DNA of 38,360 nucleotides, from positions 1-38,360 of the IMG/VR virus record IMGVR_UViG_3300034061_003159. One strand, 5' to 3'. The notes beneath the pieces are model-generated. The model did not search any database. It was not told the origin of the DNA and worked only from the letters and a program-made list of their open reading frames with translations. Of this stretch, positions 1 to 8,483 are shown piece after piece (the stretch's first letter is position 1; the number at the start of each line of letters is the position of its first letter). The DNA comes from a virus. Position numbers and translations under genes: made by a program.

Positions 1-598
1 CTCCAATTCCAGTAATAATTCCTTTAACATAACCATCAAGAACTGAAGTAATTCCAACTCCTGCTCCGATAGTTCCACTAATTGATTGGGTTATTCCATA
101 ACCTACAACTACACTGGATGTTGTTATTCCACTTAAAATTTGATCTGCTTTGCCGTCAATAATTGCAACTCTTAAATCATTTCCCCACGATCCTGGATTT
201 CTTGCAGCAATAACTACATTTGATATAGGAGTTTCGTCATATCCCTTATCGATATAATCATCATAACTCTTAATTTTTATGCTGGTTGCAATGCCACTTG
301 TACCAACATTTGCATTAACCAAACTTGTTCCGTCTGATCTCAAAACTAATAAATTTCCACCATACGCTAAAAAGGATGACGCAGTAAACCATGTTTCATA
401 ATGAGTTGCCGTACTACGTGGTTGTCCAAAACTCGCTAACAATTCTTGTTCATTTTGAATTAAAACTGAACTCTCAACTGGACCTTTTTCAAAAGGTGCA
501 ACAATTGCTGCTACAGTGTTTGATGTTGGATCAACTCTTCCAACGGTTACATCAACTTCTCTTACAATAACTCCAGGAGATGCTAAATTTAGTGGCAT
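1..598 (-). CDS. 18: Tail sheath protein gp18, N-terminal part, cut by the window edge
   Basis: The contractile tail sheath subunit polymerises around the tail tube and shortens to drive infection. I translated it by hand: it begins MPLNLASPGVIVREVDVT, and the ASPGV...REVD opening followed by EKGP and RNPGSWGN is typical of T4-family sheath proteins, especially cyanophage ones. About 199 residues are present; T4 gp18 has 659, so roughly two thirds lie beyond position 1. The ATG at 598 is preceded by a GAGG Shine-Dalgarno sequence about 9 nt away. It follows gp17 and a small zinc-ribbon gene, the usual 17-18 order. A late-promoter motif lies 36 nt upstream of the start. Identification is firm; only the amino-terminal portion can be judged. 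Confidence 0.93.
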   Translation of the reverse strand, partial: MPLNLASPGVIVREVDVTVGRVDPTSNTVAAIVAPFEKGPVESSVLIQNEQELLASFGQPRSTATHYETWFTASSFLAYGGNLLVLRSDGTSLVNANVGTSGIATSIKIKSYDDYIDKGYDETPISNVVIAARNPGSWGNDLRVAIIDGKADQILSGITTSSVVVGYGITQSISGTIGAGVGITSVLDGYVKGIITGIG

Positions 599-617
599 CT
601 TGTTTTCCTCGTTTTTT

Positions 618-658
618 CAGAAATATTCTAAAATTATTTATTAAAAAGAGTATTTCTG
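618..658 (-). other. Hairpin around the gp18 late promoter
   Basis: Positions 618-629 pair with 647-658 (outer arms CAGAAATA and TATTTCTG) to give 12 pairs, one of them G-U, around a 17-nt AT-only loop. The loop holds the AATAAATA late promoter. No U-tract follows the stem on the minus strand, so it is not a classic terminator. It lies between the zinc-ribbon gene and gp18 and could be an RNA processing or 3'-end stability element. The pairing is seen directly; the role is inference. Confidence 0.5.
635..642 (-). promoter_or_regulatory. T4-type late promoter (AATAAATA) for gp18
   Basis: On the minus strand the octamer AATAAATA lies 36 nt before the gp18 start codon. It fits the NATAAATA late motif of T4-like cyanophages, recognised in T4 by the gp55 late sigma factor. 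The spacing would give a leader of about 30 nt. It sits inside the loop of the hairpin at 618-658. The motif is short in an AT-rich background, so position ahead of a sheath gene is the main support. Confidence 0.6.
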
Positions 659-681
659 ATGGGGAAATAACCCACGAACAA

Positions 682-924
682 TTACCAATCTGGATACTCT
701 AATATTTCTGAAATATATTGTTTTTTAAAGTTGAGTTTTCTAGATTTTTTTATCCTATCTACCGTGCATTCTTTACATTCATAAGAATATGATGAGGGTA
801 AAGATCCTCTATCTCTATATGACAAATAAAAATCATCTAATAAATTTTTTATTTGACCGCAGGATCTACATTTTCTTTCCAAAAATAAAAGATGTTCTAA
901 ATCTACTTGATCATCCAAATCCAT
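682..924 (-). CDS. Small CxxC...CxxC zinc-ribbon-like protein between gp17 and gp18
   Basis: An 80-residue protein with two cysteine pairs, Cys19/Cys22 (CRSC) and Cys50/Cys53 (CKEC), 27 residues apart. The layout (CxxC, an aromatic-rich stretch with DFYLS, then CKEC followed by basic residues) resembles the small zinc-binding domains common in phage proteins and near HNH nucleases. No HNH catalytic motif is present, so I do not call a nuclease. The ATG at 924 directly abuts the gp17 stop codon, so it is probably translated with gp17. Small genes at this position are familiar in T4-like cyanophages, but no function is known to me. Confidence 0.75.
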   Translation of the reverse strand: MDLDDQVDLEHLLFLERKCRSCGQIKNLLDDFYLSYRDRGSLPSSYSYECKECTVDRIKKSRKLNFKKQYISEILEYPDW

Positions 925-2598
925 TTAAATATAATCCCACATATAACTTCTATCACCATATTCGTCAAAATGCCAAGTATCACCATCATTATCGGTAAAT
1001 GATGTTCCACTTTCCAATCCTGTAGATATAAATCCAAAAGGTGACATATCTGCTTCTATTTGATCTTCCTGCTCTTCATATATACGCTTTCTAATATCAT
1101 CATTCGTCATCTCCTTAAAGTATGGTTGAGCAACTAACCAGGCAAAAATAACAAGACACATTACCAGATCATCATTACAACCTTCTTCTGCCATGAATGT
1201 GCTACTTTTCTGAATGAAAGTTGTCATTTCACTAATGATTTCATAATCATTTGTTAGTAACTTATCATCTTCTATCAGGGTTCTTAAATTAGAACAACCT
1301 AGTTTTTTAACTGCAGCAGTCATTCTAATACCAAGATAAGATTTCTTTCCACTAAATCCAGTTCCAACTATTTGCCCTGCTCTACCTCTCTGTGAACACA
1401 TAAGAATATTGTCATATTCTAAATCATAATGTAAAATGCTTGCTATTTGATCTCCAATGTCATTAATTTCTACGAGTATCCATGCATGGTTATATGCCTT
1501 TGCAACAGGCTCTATAACACTTGGAAATAACATAGGTTTTATTTCATTATTCCTATACTTTGCTACAACTTTGTATGGAAATGCAGTTATATCTACAACT
1601 ACAAAGGCAGAATAATCATTTCCTATTCCTCTAGCAACATCCACTGTAATCATGTAATTATGTTCCGGAATAGGATCTTCATAGATATCTAATCCTTTGT
1701 TTTTCTTTATAGGATCTTCGTAAACTAAATTTCTTAATTTTGAAGCATTTATAAGAGTATCGACAGATCCTAAAAATTCACACTCAAACTCAACTTTAAA
1801 TTGTTGTTCTGAAGTGTTTGCAATTGTAGATGCCTTCCATTTTTCATCTCTTCCGGGAACTTCGGACCAGTGAACATCTGTTGGTACATATTCATTTTTA
1901 CCTCTTTCTGCATCATGCCACTTGCGGTAAAAATGGTTCATACCACGTGGGGTAGAAACAATAATTACTTTTGTACTTTGACCAGATGAAATTGTGGGAT
2001 ATGTTGATGCAAAGAAATCATCTGCGATATGGTTTGGAATGAATGCAAATTCGTCCAAAAAGATGATGTTGTAAGATCCACCACGAACTGCTGAAGCACT
2101 TGTAGAAGCAGCTACTATTTTAGATCCGTTTTCTAACTCCAGAGAACCCCTGTTCCACTGAAGAACTCCTTGCTGCATCCACTTTGGTAAATTCTCATAT
2201 GCGAGTTGTAGGCGCTGCAGGAGATCTCTGGCAGTTGATGCTTTGTTTGCTAATATTGCAATATTTACGTTATCATTAAAAACAGCATAGTGTAAAAGGT
2301 ATGAAACACATGTAGTAGATTTACCCGTCTGTCGAGGCATCTTACAGATATTAAATCTGTGTTTGTGGAAATTATTGATTAATTTTTCTTGAAAGGGGTA
2401 TAAACTAAAAGGAACTAAACCATGATCAAGAGAAACAATTTTGATATAATTTTTTGCAAAGTAAACAGGATCCTCTTTACATTTAAAGAACTCAATAATT
2501 TGTTCTTGAGTCCATGAAAATGAGGTATTTGCTCGCTTTAAATTTGGGTTTGATAAGTAAGCATCAGATTGCTTAAGTTGAATATCTTGAATTGACAT
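925..2598 (-). CDS. 17: Terminase large subunit gp17 (packaging ATPase and nuclease)
   Basis: The motor ATPase pumps DNA into the prohead and the nuclease cuts concatemers. The 557 residues compare with 610 in T4. Walker A is MPRQTGKST at residues 87-95. Walker B is IIFLDE at 178-183, with Glu183 as the likely catalytic carboxylate. A coupling motif STPRG is at about 215-219. The RNase H-like nuclease domain opens with TVDVARGIGNDYS near 318-330, giving an expected metal-binding Asp320. The ATG at 2598 lies 6 nt from the stop of the preceding gene. Unlike the tight 16-17 pair in T4, three other genes lie between gp16 and gp17 here. Confidence 0.97.
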   Translation of the reverse strand: MSIQDIQLKQSDAYLSNPNLKRANTSFSWTQEQIIEFFKCKEDPVYFAKNYIKIVSLDHGLVPFSLYPFQEKLINNFHKHRFNICKMPRQTGKSTTCVSYLLHYAVFNDNVNIAILANKASTARDLLQRLQLAYENLPKWMQQGVLQWNRGSLELENGSKIVAASTSASAVRGGSYNIIFLDEFAFIPNHIADDFFASTYPTISSGQSTKVIIVSTPRGMNHFYRKWHDAERGKNEYVPTDVHWSEVPGRDEKWKASTIANTSEQQFKVEFECEFLGSVDTLINASKLRNLVYEDPIKKNKGLDIYEDPIPEHNYMITVDVARGIGNDYSAFVVVDITAFPYKVVAKYRNNEIKPMLFPSVIEPVAKAYNHAWILVEINDIGDQIASILHYDLEYDNILMCSQRGRAGQIVGTGFSGKKSYLGIRMTAAVKKLGCSNLRTLIEDDKLLTNDYEIISEMTTFIQKSSTFMAEEGCNDDLVMCLVIFAWLVAQPYFKEMTNDDIRKRIYEEQEDQIEADMSPFGFISTGLESGTSFTDNDGDTWHFDEYGDRSYMWDYI

Positions 2599-2604
2599 AA
2601 TAAG

Positions 2605-4200
2605 TTACCTACTAATTTCTTCCCAGTCCATAGACCCGTGAATATCTGCACCATTAGAATTGGAAGAAGCAACGAGAGAAAGTTCATAAGGTGTTCCTGT
2701 TAATGCATCCCTTTCCAACTGAAACTTAAATAATGCCTCTTTAAGAATATCAACTGGTGTTGAACCTTGATTAGACCCGTACAAATATCCAGATGCTAAT
2801 ATTCTTCCTCCAGTATAAGTTCCACCATCAATCTTATATTCAACAGCACTATCAATACCAGCATCGACCCAAGTTCCACCAACAGATGTTCCTGTCGCTC
2901 TTACTTGCCAGTTATAAACTGCATTGTTTGTAATACCAAGAATTGAAAGTGCAGTCATAATTACAATTGCATCCAATCTATTTGGCGTTGCTTTAAGGCG
3001 AATTGATAAAACAGTATAATAAGTTCCTGCAGTTGTTAAATCAACTGGTGTTTGAACAGGTGTTCCTGCTGCTTGCTGCAATCCACGAAGTTCATATCCA
3101 CCCTCTGAAATTACAGTAGAACAAACTTGTTTAAGTGTGCTTGCACTGGTTGTAATTCCAGTATTTGCAATCTCATATCTCAAAGGTAATGATGCTGTTG
3201 TAATATAAGTTGATGTGATTAAGTTTGCGTGATGGAATGAATGGCAGTGAATAAATTTCCCATCAACTACAAAACCCAATCTAACTGTTCCAAGTCCCAA
3301 CCATTCAATATCCATCCACAAAATTTGTGCTTTGGAAATATCTAATGTGACACCAGATGGATTGAGATGTCCTGCACCAAGCATTGTATCAATATTCCAG
3401 TTATTTTGCGAAATTTGTGTTGTTATTCCAGTAGATAAACTTCTTTCCGCAAAATATAAAGTGCTTCCATCAAGTTCCAGATACATTCCATTATCTGCAC
3501 CAAAGTATCCTACTCTTTGGCGAAGATTTGCTTTTGCTGGGTTCATTACAAATGTATTCAATACCTGTAATGATTTTCCTGGTTGATAAGAGAATACTTT
3601 TGTAGTTTCTCTAATGACTGATGCGGTACTTCCCACCCCAACAGTCATATTAATCAAACCTTGTGCAGTTGAAAATCCAACTGTTGAACCAGTACCAACA
3701 ACTAAACCACTCCAAAGATTATTATCTCTATATCTGTGCGAACTATCAAAAAGTGTGAGTGGGGTAGACATTCTTTGTCTACCAAATGCATCAGTTGCTA
3801 TTGGTGGCAATTCAATATCAACTGATCCAGTAACTGGAAATGGATTTGAAGTGCTGACTGGTGAATTGTTGAGGTTGATTGATACTTGCCCAGTAGTTCC
3901 AATACTTACAGTATTCAGTAATGTTGAAATGCCAACTGGGAGATATGGAACAGTTAAAATGCTGCTTATCCCAACTTCTGTGATGTGAGTATGAACTGGA
4001 TTTTCCGGAGTACTTGAAACATCTACAGTTGCTCCAATACTCACATCGCCATTAATTGTAATATTTGAACTTCCAAGAGATACTGGAAATGGGTTCTCAA
4101 AAGAAACTGGACTGCCATCTTTTGTGGCAATCATAGGTACTTCAAAAAGGGTCCTTTCTTGGTTTAGAAAGTCCTGTGTATTCTTATTCCACTGTGCCAT
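2605..4200 (-). CDS. Putative virion structural protein of cyanophage type
   Basis: A 531-residue beta-rich protein without a membrane segment. Residues near 10-125 are repetitive and rich in Gly, Ser, Thr and Val (VSIGATV, SIGTTGQVSI). A recognisable core then begins with DAFGRQRMSTP and runs through a jelly-roll-like stretch (LWMDIEWLGLGTVRLGFVVDG) found, as far as I recall, in uncharacterised structural proteins of marine T4-like phages. It sits 3 nt after the 113-residue-ORF gene's stop codon and 6 nt before gp17, so it is co-transcribed with packaging and head genes. A fibre, head-decoration or neck-appendage protein is possible. The role is not established. Confidence 0.7.
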   Translation of the reverse strand: MAQWNKNTQDFLNQERTLFEVPMIATKDGSPVSFENPFPVSLGSSNITINGDVSIGATVDVSSTPENPVHTHITEVGISSILTVPYLPVGISTLLNTVSIGTTGQVSINLNNSPVSTSNPFPVTGSVDIELPPIATDAFGRQRMSTPLTLFDSSHRYRDNNLWSGLVVGTGSTVGFSTAQGLINMTVGVGSTASVIRETTKVFSYQPGKSLQVLNTFVMNPAKANLRQRVGYFGADNGMYLELDGSTLYFAERSLSTGITTQISQNNWNIDTMLGAGHLNPSGVTLDISKAQILWMDIEWLGLGTVRLGFVVDGKFIHCHSFHHANLITSTYITTASLPLRYEIANTGITTSASTLKQVCSTVISEGGYELRGLQQAAGTPVQTPVDLTTAGTYYTVLSIRLKATPNRLDAIVIMTALSILGITNNAVYNWQVRATGTSVGGTWVDAGIDSAVEYKIDGGTYTGGRILASGYLYGSNQGSTPVDILKEALFKFQLERDALTGTPYELSLVASSNSNGADIHGSMDWEEISR

Positions 4201-4203
4201 TAA

Positions 4204-4515
4204 TCATTCACCCCACGATAATTTTTCTGGTTGATATCTTTGTGTGTTTTTAATTTTTAAAGAACTTTGATTAGATGCTGGATAAATGTTATGAACAATT
4301 GCTCCTGGATACTCACCTTGAAGTTGTTCTGCGAGTTCATTTCTAGTCATCTCCTTCCCTTCAACTTCCATACGATATAGTTTCCCTTCCCAAACTACAT
4401 CCGCAAAGAAAGATTCAGTTTCTTGTTCTGGTTCTGAAGAATTCATATAAAGATTGCCGTTAAAATCTCCGGCAATATTGATGCTTTCTGAAATAAACTG
4501 TCGAAAACTTTTCAT
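4204..4515 (-). CDS. Small protein with a T4-style capsid-targeting N-terminus
   Basis: I choose the ATG at 4515, giving 103 residues that start MKSFRQFISESI. The longer open frame to 4545 adds ten residues overlapping the previous gene. This opening closely matches the capsid-targeting sequence of T4 internal proteins (MKTYQEFIAEA), which guides them into the prohead core and is removed by gp21 protease after (L/I)xE. Here the predicted cut is I-S-E|S at residues 8-11. The rest (DFNGNLYM, ADVVWEGKLYRMEVEG, QGEYPGAIVHNIYP) looks like a small soluble domain also present in other cyanophages. A packaged internal head protein is my inference. Confidence 0.8.
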   Translation of the reverse strand: MKSFRQFISESINIAGDFNGNLYMNSSEPEQETESFFADVVWEGKLYRMEVEGKEMTRNELAEQLQGEYPGAIVHNIYPASNQSSLKIKNTQRYQPEKLSWGE

Positions 4516-4520
4516 TTGGT

Positions 4521-5843
4521 TTACCACTTTACTTTGTTTGCCCAATAGGCAGCAGACATTGGACCTTTGGCAATATTTTTTGCGTGTCTAGTTTGAAATC
4601 TATGACGACGACTTGCATACTCTTTTGATTCACCTTTTTTCTTTGGAGAACCTTTTACCCCTCTTTGCCCAAAACGAATAATCTTTTCTTTGCCACCAGA
4701 ACATGCCTTAACAACATGAGATTTACCCGTGAGTGAATCACCCACGGGATCAGTCTTTGGGGAGTTGCACTTTATCTCCGATTTTTTTGCTTCAGTTACA
4801 AATTTACTAAATGTTTTTATTTTTTCTGGTTTGATTAAATCAATAAATTCAATAAAATCATTACCATTAGCGTCTTGAATAGTTACTGATTCTTTATTAA
4901 ATCTTGGAAGATCAGTTCCTACAACTTTTTTAACTTTTTCTTTTGGTAACTGTGCCTGTTGTGCAGTGGACATTTTGCGTATTTTTGCCGCAGCAGAACT
5001 TGATTTTTGTACTGCTTTGTGACCAACTTCAAAACTAATACTTTCTGCCTTCATTTCACCACTATCTACATAATCTGCTGCACTATCTAGATAATCTGCT
5101 GCCTTTGTAATTTTTGATTGAACCCATGCTTCAATATTTCCTTCTCCCTTCATTTTCTTTTGAAGTCTTTTCGCAGCAGAAATAATAGTTGAAATTTCTG
5201 AACGAGCCATAGAATGCTCATGATCCTTTTCTTCATTTGCGGGATGGGGTTTATTGGGATCATAAGAATTTGATCCTAAAGCAACTGGTGAAGAAAACAT
5301 GTCCCAATATTTTGGTCCATATTTACAAGCACTTCTAGTTTCTTCTTTTTGACATCTTGGGCAATACCTTACCATTTCAACTTGCTCTGGAACACAATTT
5401 GGAACTTCACGTCCATTTTTCATTTTTGTTCCCCTAGCAACTTTACCAGGCCAACACTTACTAGCACCTACATTTTTACGTGCCTGCTTCAATCCCTCTT
5501 CAATATCTAAAGTTTTTGGATATCCTTTTTCTCCAGGTTTTTTGGGAAATTTACCTGCCTTTCTGCGGGCATGAATATTTGCCCAAAGACCTTTTCCTTC
5601 AGTAACATCTTTAAATTTCTGATGTTCTTTTTTTGCAGATGCTTCCATTTTTTTAAGTCTTGTGTAGTAATCTGGTATTTCGTCCAAATGTTGAAGTGCT
5701 ATCTCTTTAGCAAGTTCATGATCTTTCGTATGCTCATGTTCTATGGGTTCTCCTATATCCAACTGTTTCTGTATAAACGAAACATCAAGACGATGCTTTT
5801 TAGCAATCGCTTCAACAGTTTTAAATGGTTTTATTTTACCCAC
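4521..5843 (-). CDS. Modular cyanophage protein, apparent fusion around an internal capsid-targeting-like motif
   Basis: A 440-residue basic protein built of modules. Residues about 35-67 (HTKDHELAKEIALQHLDE) resemble the DUF5661 type. Residues 84-152 carry GLWANIHARRKAGKFP and ARKNVGASKCWPGK. Cys161, Cys164 and Cys173 form a possible zinc site. A helical module (HSMARSEISTI to AADYVDSGE) covers 209-263. The last 80 residues are Lys/Arg-rich. At residues 341-351 the sequence KIKTFSKFVTEA looks like a capsid-targeting start with ATA where ATG would be. The start codon is GTG at 5843, 13 nt from the gp16 stop, and has no convincing Shine-Dalgarno sequence. Function unknown; a nucleic-acid-binding internal head protein is conceivable. 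Confidence 0.75.
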   Translation of the reverse strand: MGKIKPFKTVEAIAKKHRLDVSFIQKQLDIGEPIEHEHTKDHELAKEIALQHLDEIPDYYTRLKKMEASAKKEHQKFKDVTEGKGLWANIHARRKAGKFPKKPGEKGYPKTLDIEEGLKQARKNVGASKCWPGKVARGTKMKNGREVPNCVPEQVEMVRYCPRCQKEETRSACKYGPKYWDMFSSPVALGSNSYDPNKPHPANEEKDHEHSMARSEISTIISAAKRLQKKMKGEGNIEAWVQSKITKAADYLDSAADYVDSGEMKAESISFEVGHKAVQKSSSAAAKIRKMSTAQQAQLPKEKVKKVVGTDLPRFNKESVTIQDANGNDFIEFIDLIKPEKIKTFSKFVTEAKKSEIKCNSPKTDPVGDSLTGKSHVVKACSGGKEKIIRFGQRGVKGSPKKKGESKEYASRRHRFQTRHAKNIAKGPMSAAYWANKVKW

Positions 5844-5856
5844 AGATAAATTTTCT

Positions 5857-6279
5857 TTACTCTTTATTATTTAGAAAACCTTGCTTTAGTAATTTAGATA
5901 ACTCCGCAGTAGAACCAACAAATAAGGCATTATTTGTTACGTTGTTAGTGGTTCTTGTTGTTTCTTCTTCAACGTCTTTTAATTTTTTCTGTAAGTCTAT
6001 CAATTTATCGGTAGTATCAGCAACGTTTTTAATAAGTTGTCCAGCAACTTCATACGCTCTTGGACTTCCACCTTCACCCGCAAGCTCCATGATTCCATTA
6101 ATTGCTTCTTGCCCCTTTTCAATTAAGGAGTATAGATTTGCTCTTGTGTACTCATAATCTTTTTTTATATCATTTTCTTCAGTTTTGATAATTTCAATTT
6201 CACAATTTTTAGAATCACTTTCAATAATTTCACTACTGATGTTTAATGCTTTATCCAATTTATCGTAATTATTTTTCAT
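5857..6279 (-). CDS. 16: Terminase small subunit gp16
   Basis: The small terminase subunit recognises DNA and stimulates gp17 for headful packaging. The 140 residues compare with 164 in T4. The central part (EYTRANLYSLIEKGQEAING, then SPRAYEVAGQLIKNVADTTD) is the conserved helical oligomerisation core of cyanophage gp16. A coiled-coil-like stretch and a C-terminal tail with ALFVGSTAELSKLLK follow. It begins 5 nt after the gp15 stop, in the standard order 13-14-15-16. Its usual partner gp17 lies about 3.3 kb further along the transcript. Confidence 0.93.
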   Translation of the reverse strand: MKNNYDKLDKALNISSEIIESDSKNCEIEIIKTEENDIKKDYEYTRANLYSLIEKGQEAINGIMELAGEGGSPRAYEVAGQLIKNVADTTDKLIDLQKKLKDVEEETTRTTNNVTNNALFVGSTAELSKLLKQGFLNNKE

Positions 6280-6284
6280 ATTAT

Positions 6285-7082
6285 TTAAATGTCAGTTTGT
6301 TGTGCGGAACTGTATGTTCTGCTATCATCAAAATATTCCCAAGATCCATCAAATCCAAAATCATCATCTGGATCTGCATTTGCTGGATCTGGTTGAACAG
6401 TATATCTCATTTCACGTTTTGCAGAAACTATATCAGTGCTTGTATGAGTATCAACTTGAACTTTGCGAATTAATCCATCAGTTGTAGATGCAACAGGACC
6501 AAACAGATAAGTTTTTGCAGTAAACTGTAAAGTATAAATTAAAGCTCTTCTTGACGAAAAATCACCTTCATAATCATCTTGAAAAGAAATATTATCTAAT
6601 ACTACTGGTATATCTCTCTTTTCCCCAATAGAATCTACTAGATCTACTGTTAAATTAAATGATGGTTGAAAATATGGTAAAATTTGTTCTATAATCTGTA
6701 AGGAATCGTCATTTAATTTACTTAAAATATTTAATTCAAACCCAATATTATAAGGAACTGGTAAATAAACTTTTTTTAAATTTTGACCATCAGATGCTTT
6801 GAATGTTTGTGTAACTCCAGATTTTCTAGAAGAATCATATTGAATAGAGTTCATTTCAAAAGACATTCTTGGTAATGTAATTTGAACAGGTTTATTCAAA
6901 TTTGCTTGTTGTTCTATTCTTGCTAGAAATTTTTGTGAAGGACCATAAGAAATAGGAACTCTTATTTCACTATAAGTATCTCCTTCAGCATCTTTATGCT
7001 TTATATACAATTGATTAAATAATGTTCCGAATGAAACAATTGTTTTTCTAATAATTTCGTGATAGTAATAAGTTCCTAGCAT
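6285..7082 (-). CDS. 15: Tail sheath stabiliser and completion protein gp15
   Basis: gp15 forms the terminator ring at the head-proximal end of the tail and joins it to the neck. The 265 residues are close to the 272 of T4. The N-terminus MLGTYYYHEIIRKTI and the blocks IRVPISYGPSQKF, QIIEQILPYFQPSFN and SSRRALIYTLQF follow T4 gp15 (IRVPITYASKEHF, QIVEQILPYFQPHFN). Its ATG shares one base with the gp14 stop (TAATG), indicating translational coupling. Confidence 0.95.
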   Translation of the reverse strand: MLGTYYYHEIIRKTIVSFGTLFNQLYIKHKDAEGDTYSEIRVPISYGPSQKFLARIEQQANLNKPVQITLPRMSFEMNSIQYDSSRKSGVTQTFKASDGQNLKKVYLPVPYNIGFELNILSKLNDDSLQIIEQILPYFQPSFNLTVDLVDSIGEKRDIPVVLDNISFQDDYEGDFSSRRALIYTLQFTAKTYLFGPVASTTDGLIRKVQVDTHTSTDIVSAKREMRYTVQPDPANADPDDDFGFDGSWEYFDDSRTYSSAQQTDI

Positions 7083-8482
7083 TAGTAATTACCAAATGGG
7101 TTTGACTCTGTGAAATCTAGAATTAGATCTGCCTCTTCTTCTATTTCATCGTTTTGTTCATATTTATCAGAAAATTCTGTTCCAGACGTTACTTTTAACG
7201 TATATCTTGCTGAAGAAGAAGTTCCAACTATCGTTTCTCCTGCTATAAACGTACCGTCAATTACACCAACTGTTAATACATTAGTATCTTTATCCCACGA
7301 TTTAACTCTAGATGTTGTTCCAGACTCTAATCCACGTATGACTTCATTGAAAGAATAAGTTCCTATTCCAGTTAATAATGGTGGTGGAGCAATTGTTATT
7401 GTGGGTGTAGATGTATAACCAATTCCAGCATCACGAATTAATATTTGAGTTATAGATCCAGAAGATCCAACAACAGAAATTCCTGTAGCAGTAACACCAG
7501 TACCAACAGGTGGACTGCTAAATGTTACTAAAGGTGGTCTCACATAACCTTCACCGTATGTGGCAATACCAACAACTTTTGCACCATAAGATCCCTCTAC
7601 TATTTCCGCAGTTGCTGCAGCACCAATACCACTCCCATTAGAATATATTGTTACTGATGGTATGGAAGTATATCCTGCTCCGGGATTAATTAATAATATT
7701 TCTTTAATTGAACATACACCACCCTTGCAAGTTGTTATAGCAACACCAGAAGCATCTATCCCACCCGCAGGTGCTGATGAAAAACCAACAGTTGGAATTC
7801 CAGTATATCCATTACCATCATTGTTTATGAATACTCTACGAACGTATCCACTAGAAATTCCGGCAGTTGCTGTTGTGGTTTGTCCAAATGAAAATAGTTG
7901 TAAAGACGTTATGTAACCTTGTTGCTGCAATGTTCCGTCTATTTCATCAACAGCAGTACTAACATCAGAGAATCCACCAATTTCATCTTCATATTCAAAT
8001 AATTCACATTTTAATTCATAAACATAATTTTTTCCTAATTGATAAAAAGGTTGCTCATGCTCAACAAATTTAACTTCAAAAAGTCTTTGACCTAATGGAA
8101 AATATATAATATCTCCTTCTCTAGGACGCGTACTCAAAACTATTTCATTATCATCCATTCCTTCTAAAAATGGTGAAATAAAATCTTCAAATCGTTCTTT
8201 TGAAATAATCAATACTAATTCATCACGTAAACTCATTCCAAATTTAGTTAAAATATCTCCAGATCCACCATACCCTTCAAAATTACTCACATATGCTTCT
8301 ATTGAAAAATTATCATCAAATCTTGATGTCGTAACTTCTCTAAAAATACTATCTTTTCTAACAAATTTTCTTGGTATATACAAAACTTCAACACCATATA
8401 TTTTTAGGTGTTCGTTTATTAGTTCTTGTATTAATCTCTGTTCACCAGGAGATCCTTGTAGAAAAAAGGGATTTAATGCCAT
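7082..8482 (-). CDS. 14: Neck protein gp14 with a large GxGY-repeat insertion
   Basis: gp14 with gp13 forms the neck that closes the packaged head and receives the tail. The first 175 residues (NPFFLQGSPGEQRLIQELIN, EVLYIPRKFV, GDIIYFPLGQRLFEVKFVE, FYQLGKNYVYELKCELFEY) are clearly gp14. T4 gp14 has 256 residues; this one has 466. The excess is mostly a beta-rich insert with four repeats at about residues 219-235, 265-281, 307-324 and 350-368, each of the form (D/N)xGxGYTxxPxVxxxxP and spaced 42-46 residues. The C-terminal DLILDFTESNPFGNY resumes the gp14 core. The insert may project from the neck as an accessory decoration. Confidence 0.93.
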   Translation of the reverse strand: MALNPFFLQGSPGEQRLIQELINEHLKIYGVEVLYIPRKFVRKDSIFREVTTSRFDDNFSIEAYVSNFEGYGGSGDILTKFGMSLRDELVLIISKERFEDFISPFLEGMDDNEIVLSTRPREGDIIYFPLGQRLFEVKFVEHEQPFYQLGKNYVYELKCELFEYEDEIGGFSDVSTAVDEIDGTLQQQGYITSLQLFSFGQTTTATAGISSGYVRRVFINNDGNGYTGIPTVGFSSAPAGGIDASGVAITTCKGGVCSIKEILLINPGAGYTSIPSVTIYSNGSGIGAAATAEIVEGSYGAKVVGIATYGEGYVRPPLVTFSSPPVGTGVTATGISVVGSSGSITQILIRDAGIGYTSTPTITIAPPPLLTGIGTYSFNEVIRGLESGTTSRVKSWDKDTNVLTVGVIDGTFIAGETIVGTSSSARYTLKVTSGTEFSDKYEQNDEIEEEADLILDFTESNPFGNY

Positions 8483-8483
8483 A

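Noticed and set aside
682-924. HNH homing endonuclease between gp17 and gp18
   Set aside because: Only the paired cysteines are present; there is no HNH catalytic His-Asn-His segment and the protein is too short.
4516-4545. Ten-codon upstream extension of the capsid-targeted protein
   Set aside because: The extension overlaps the end of the 440-residue gene, and the internal ATG gives an N-terminus matching a known targeting signal.
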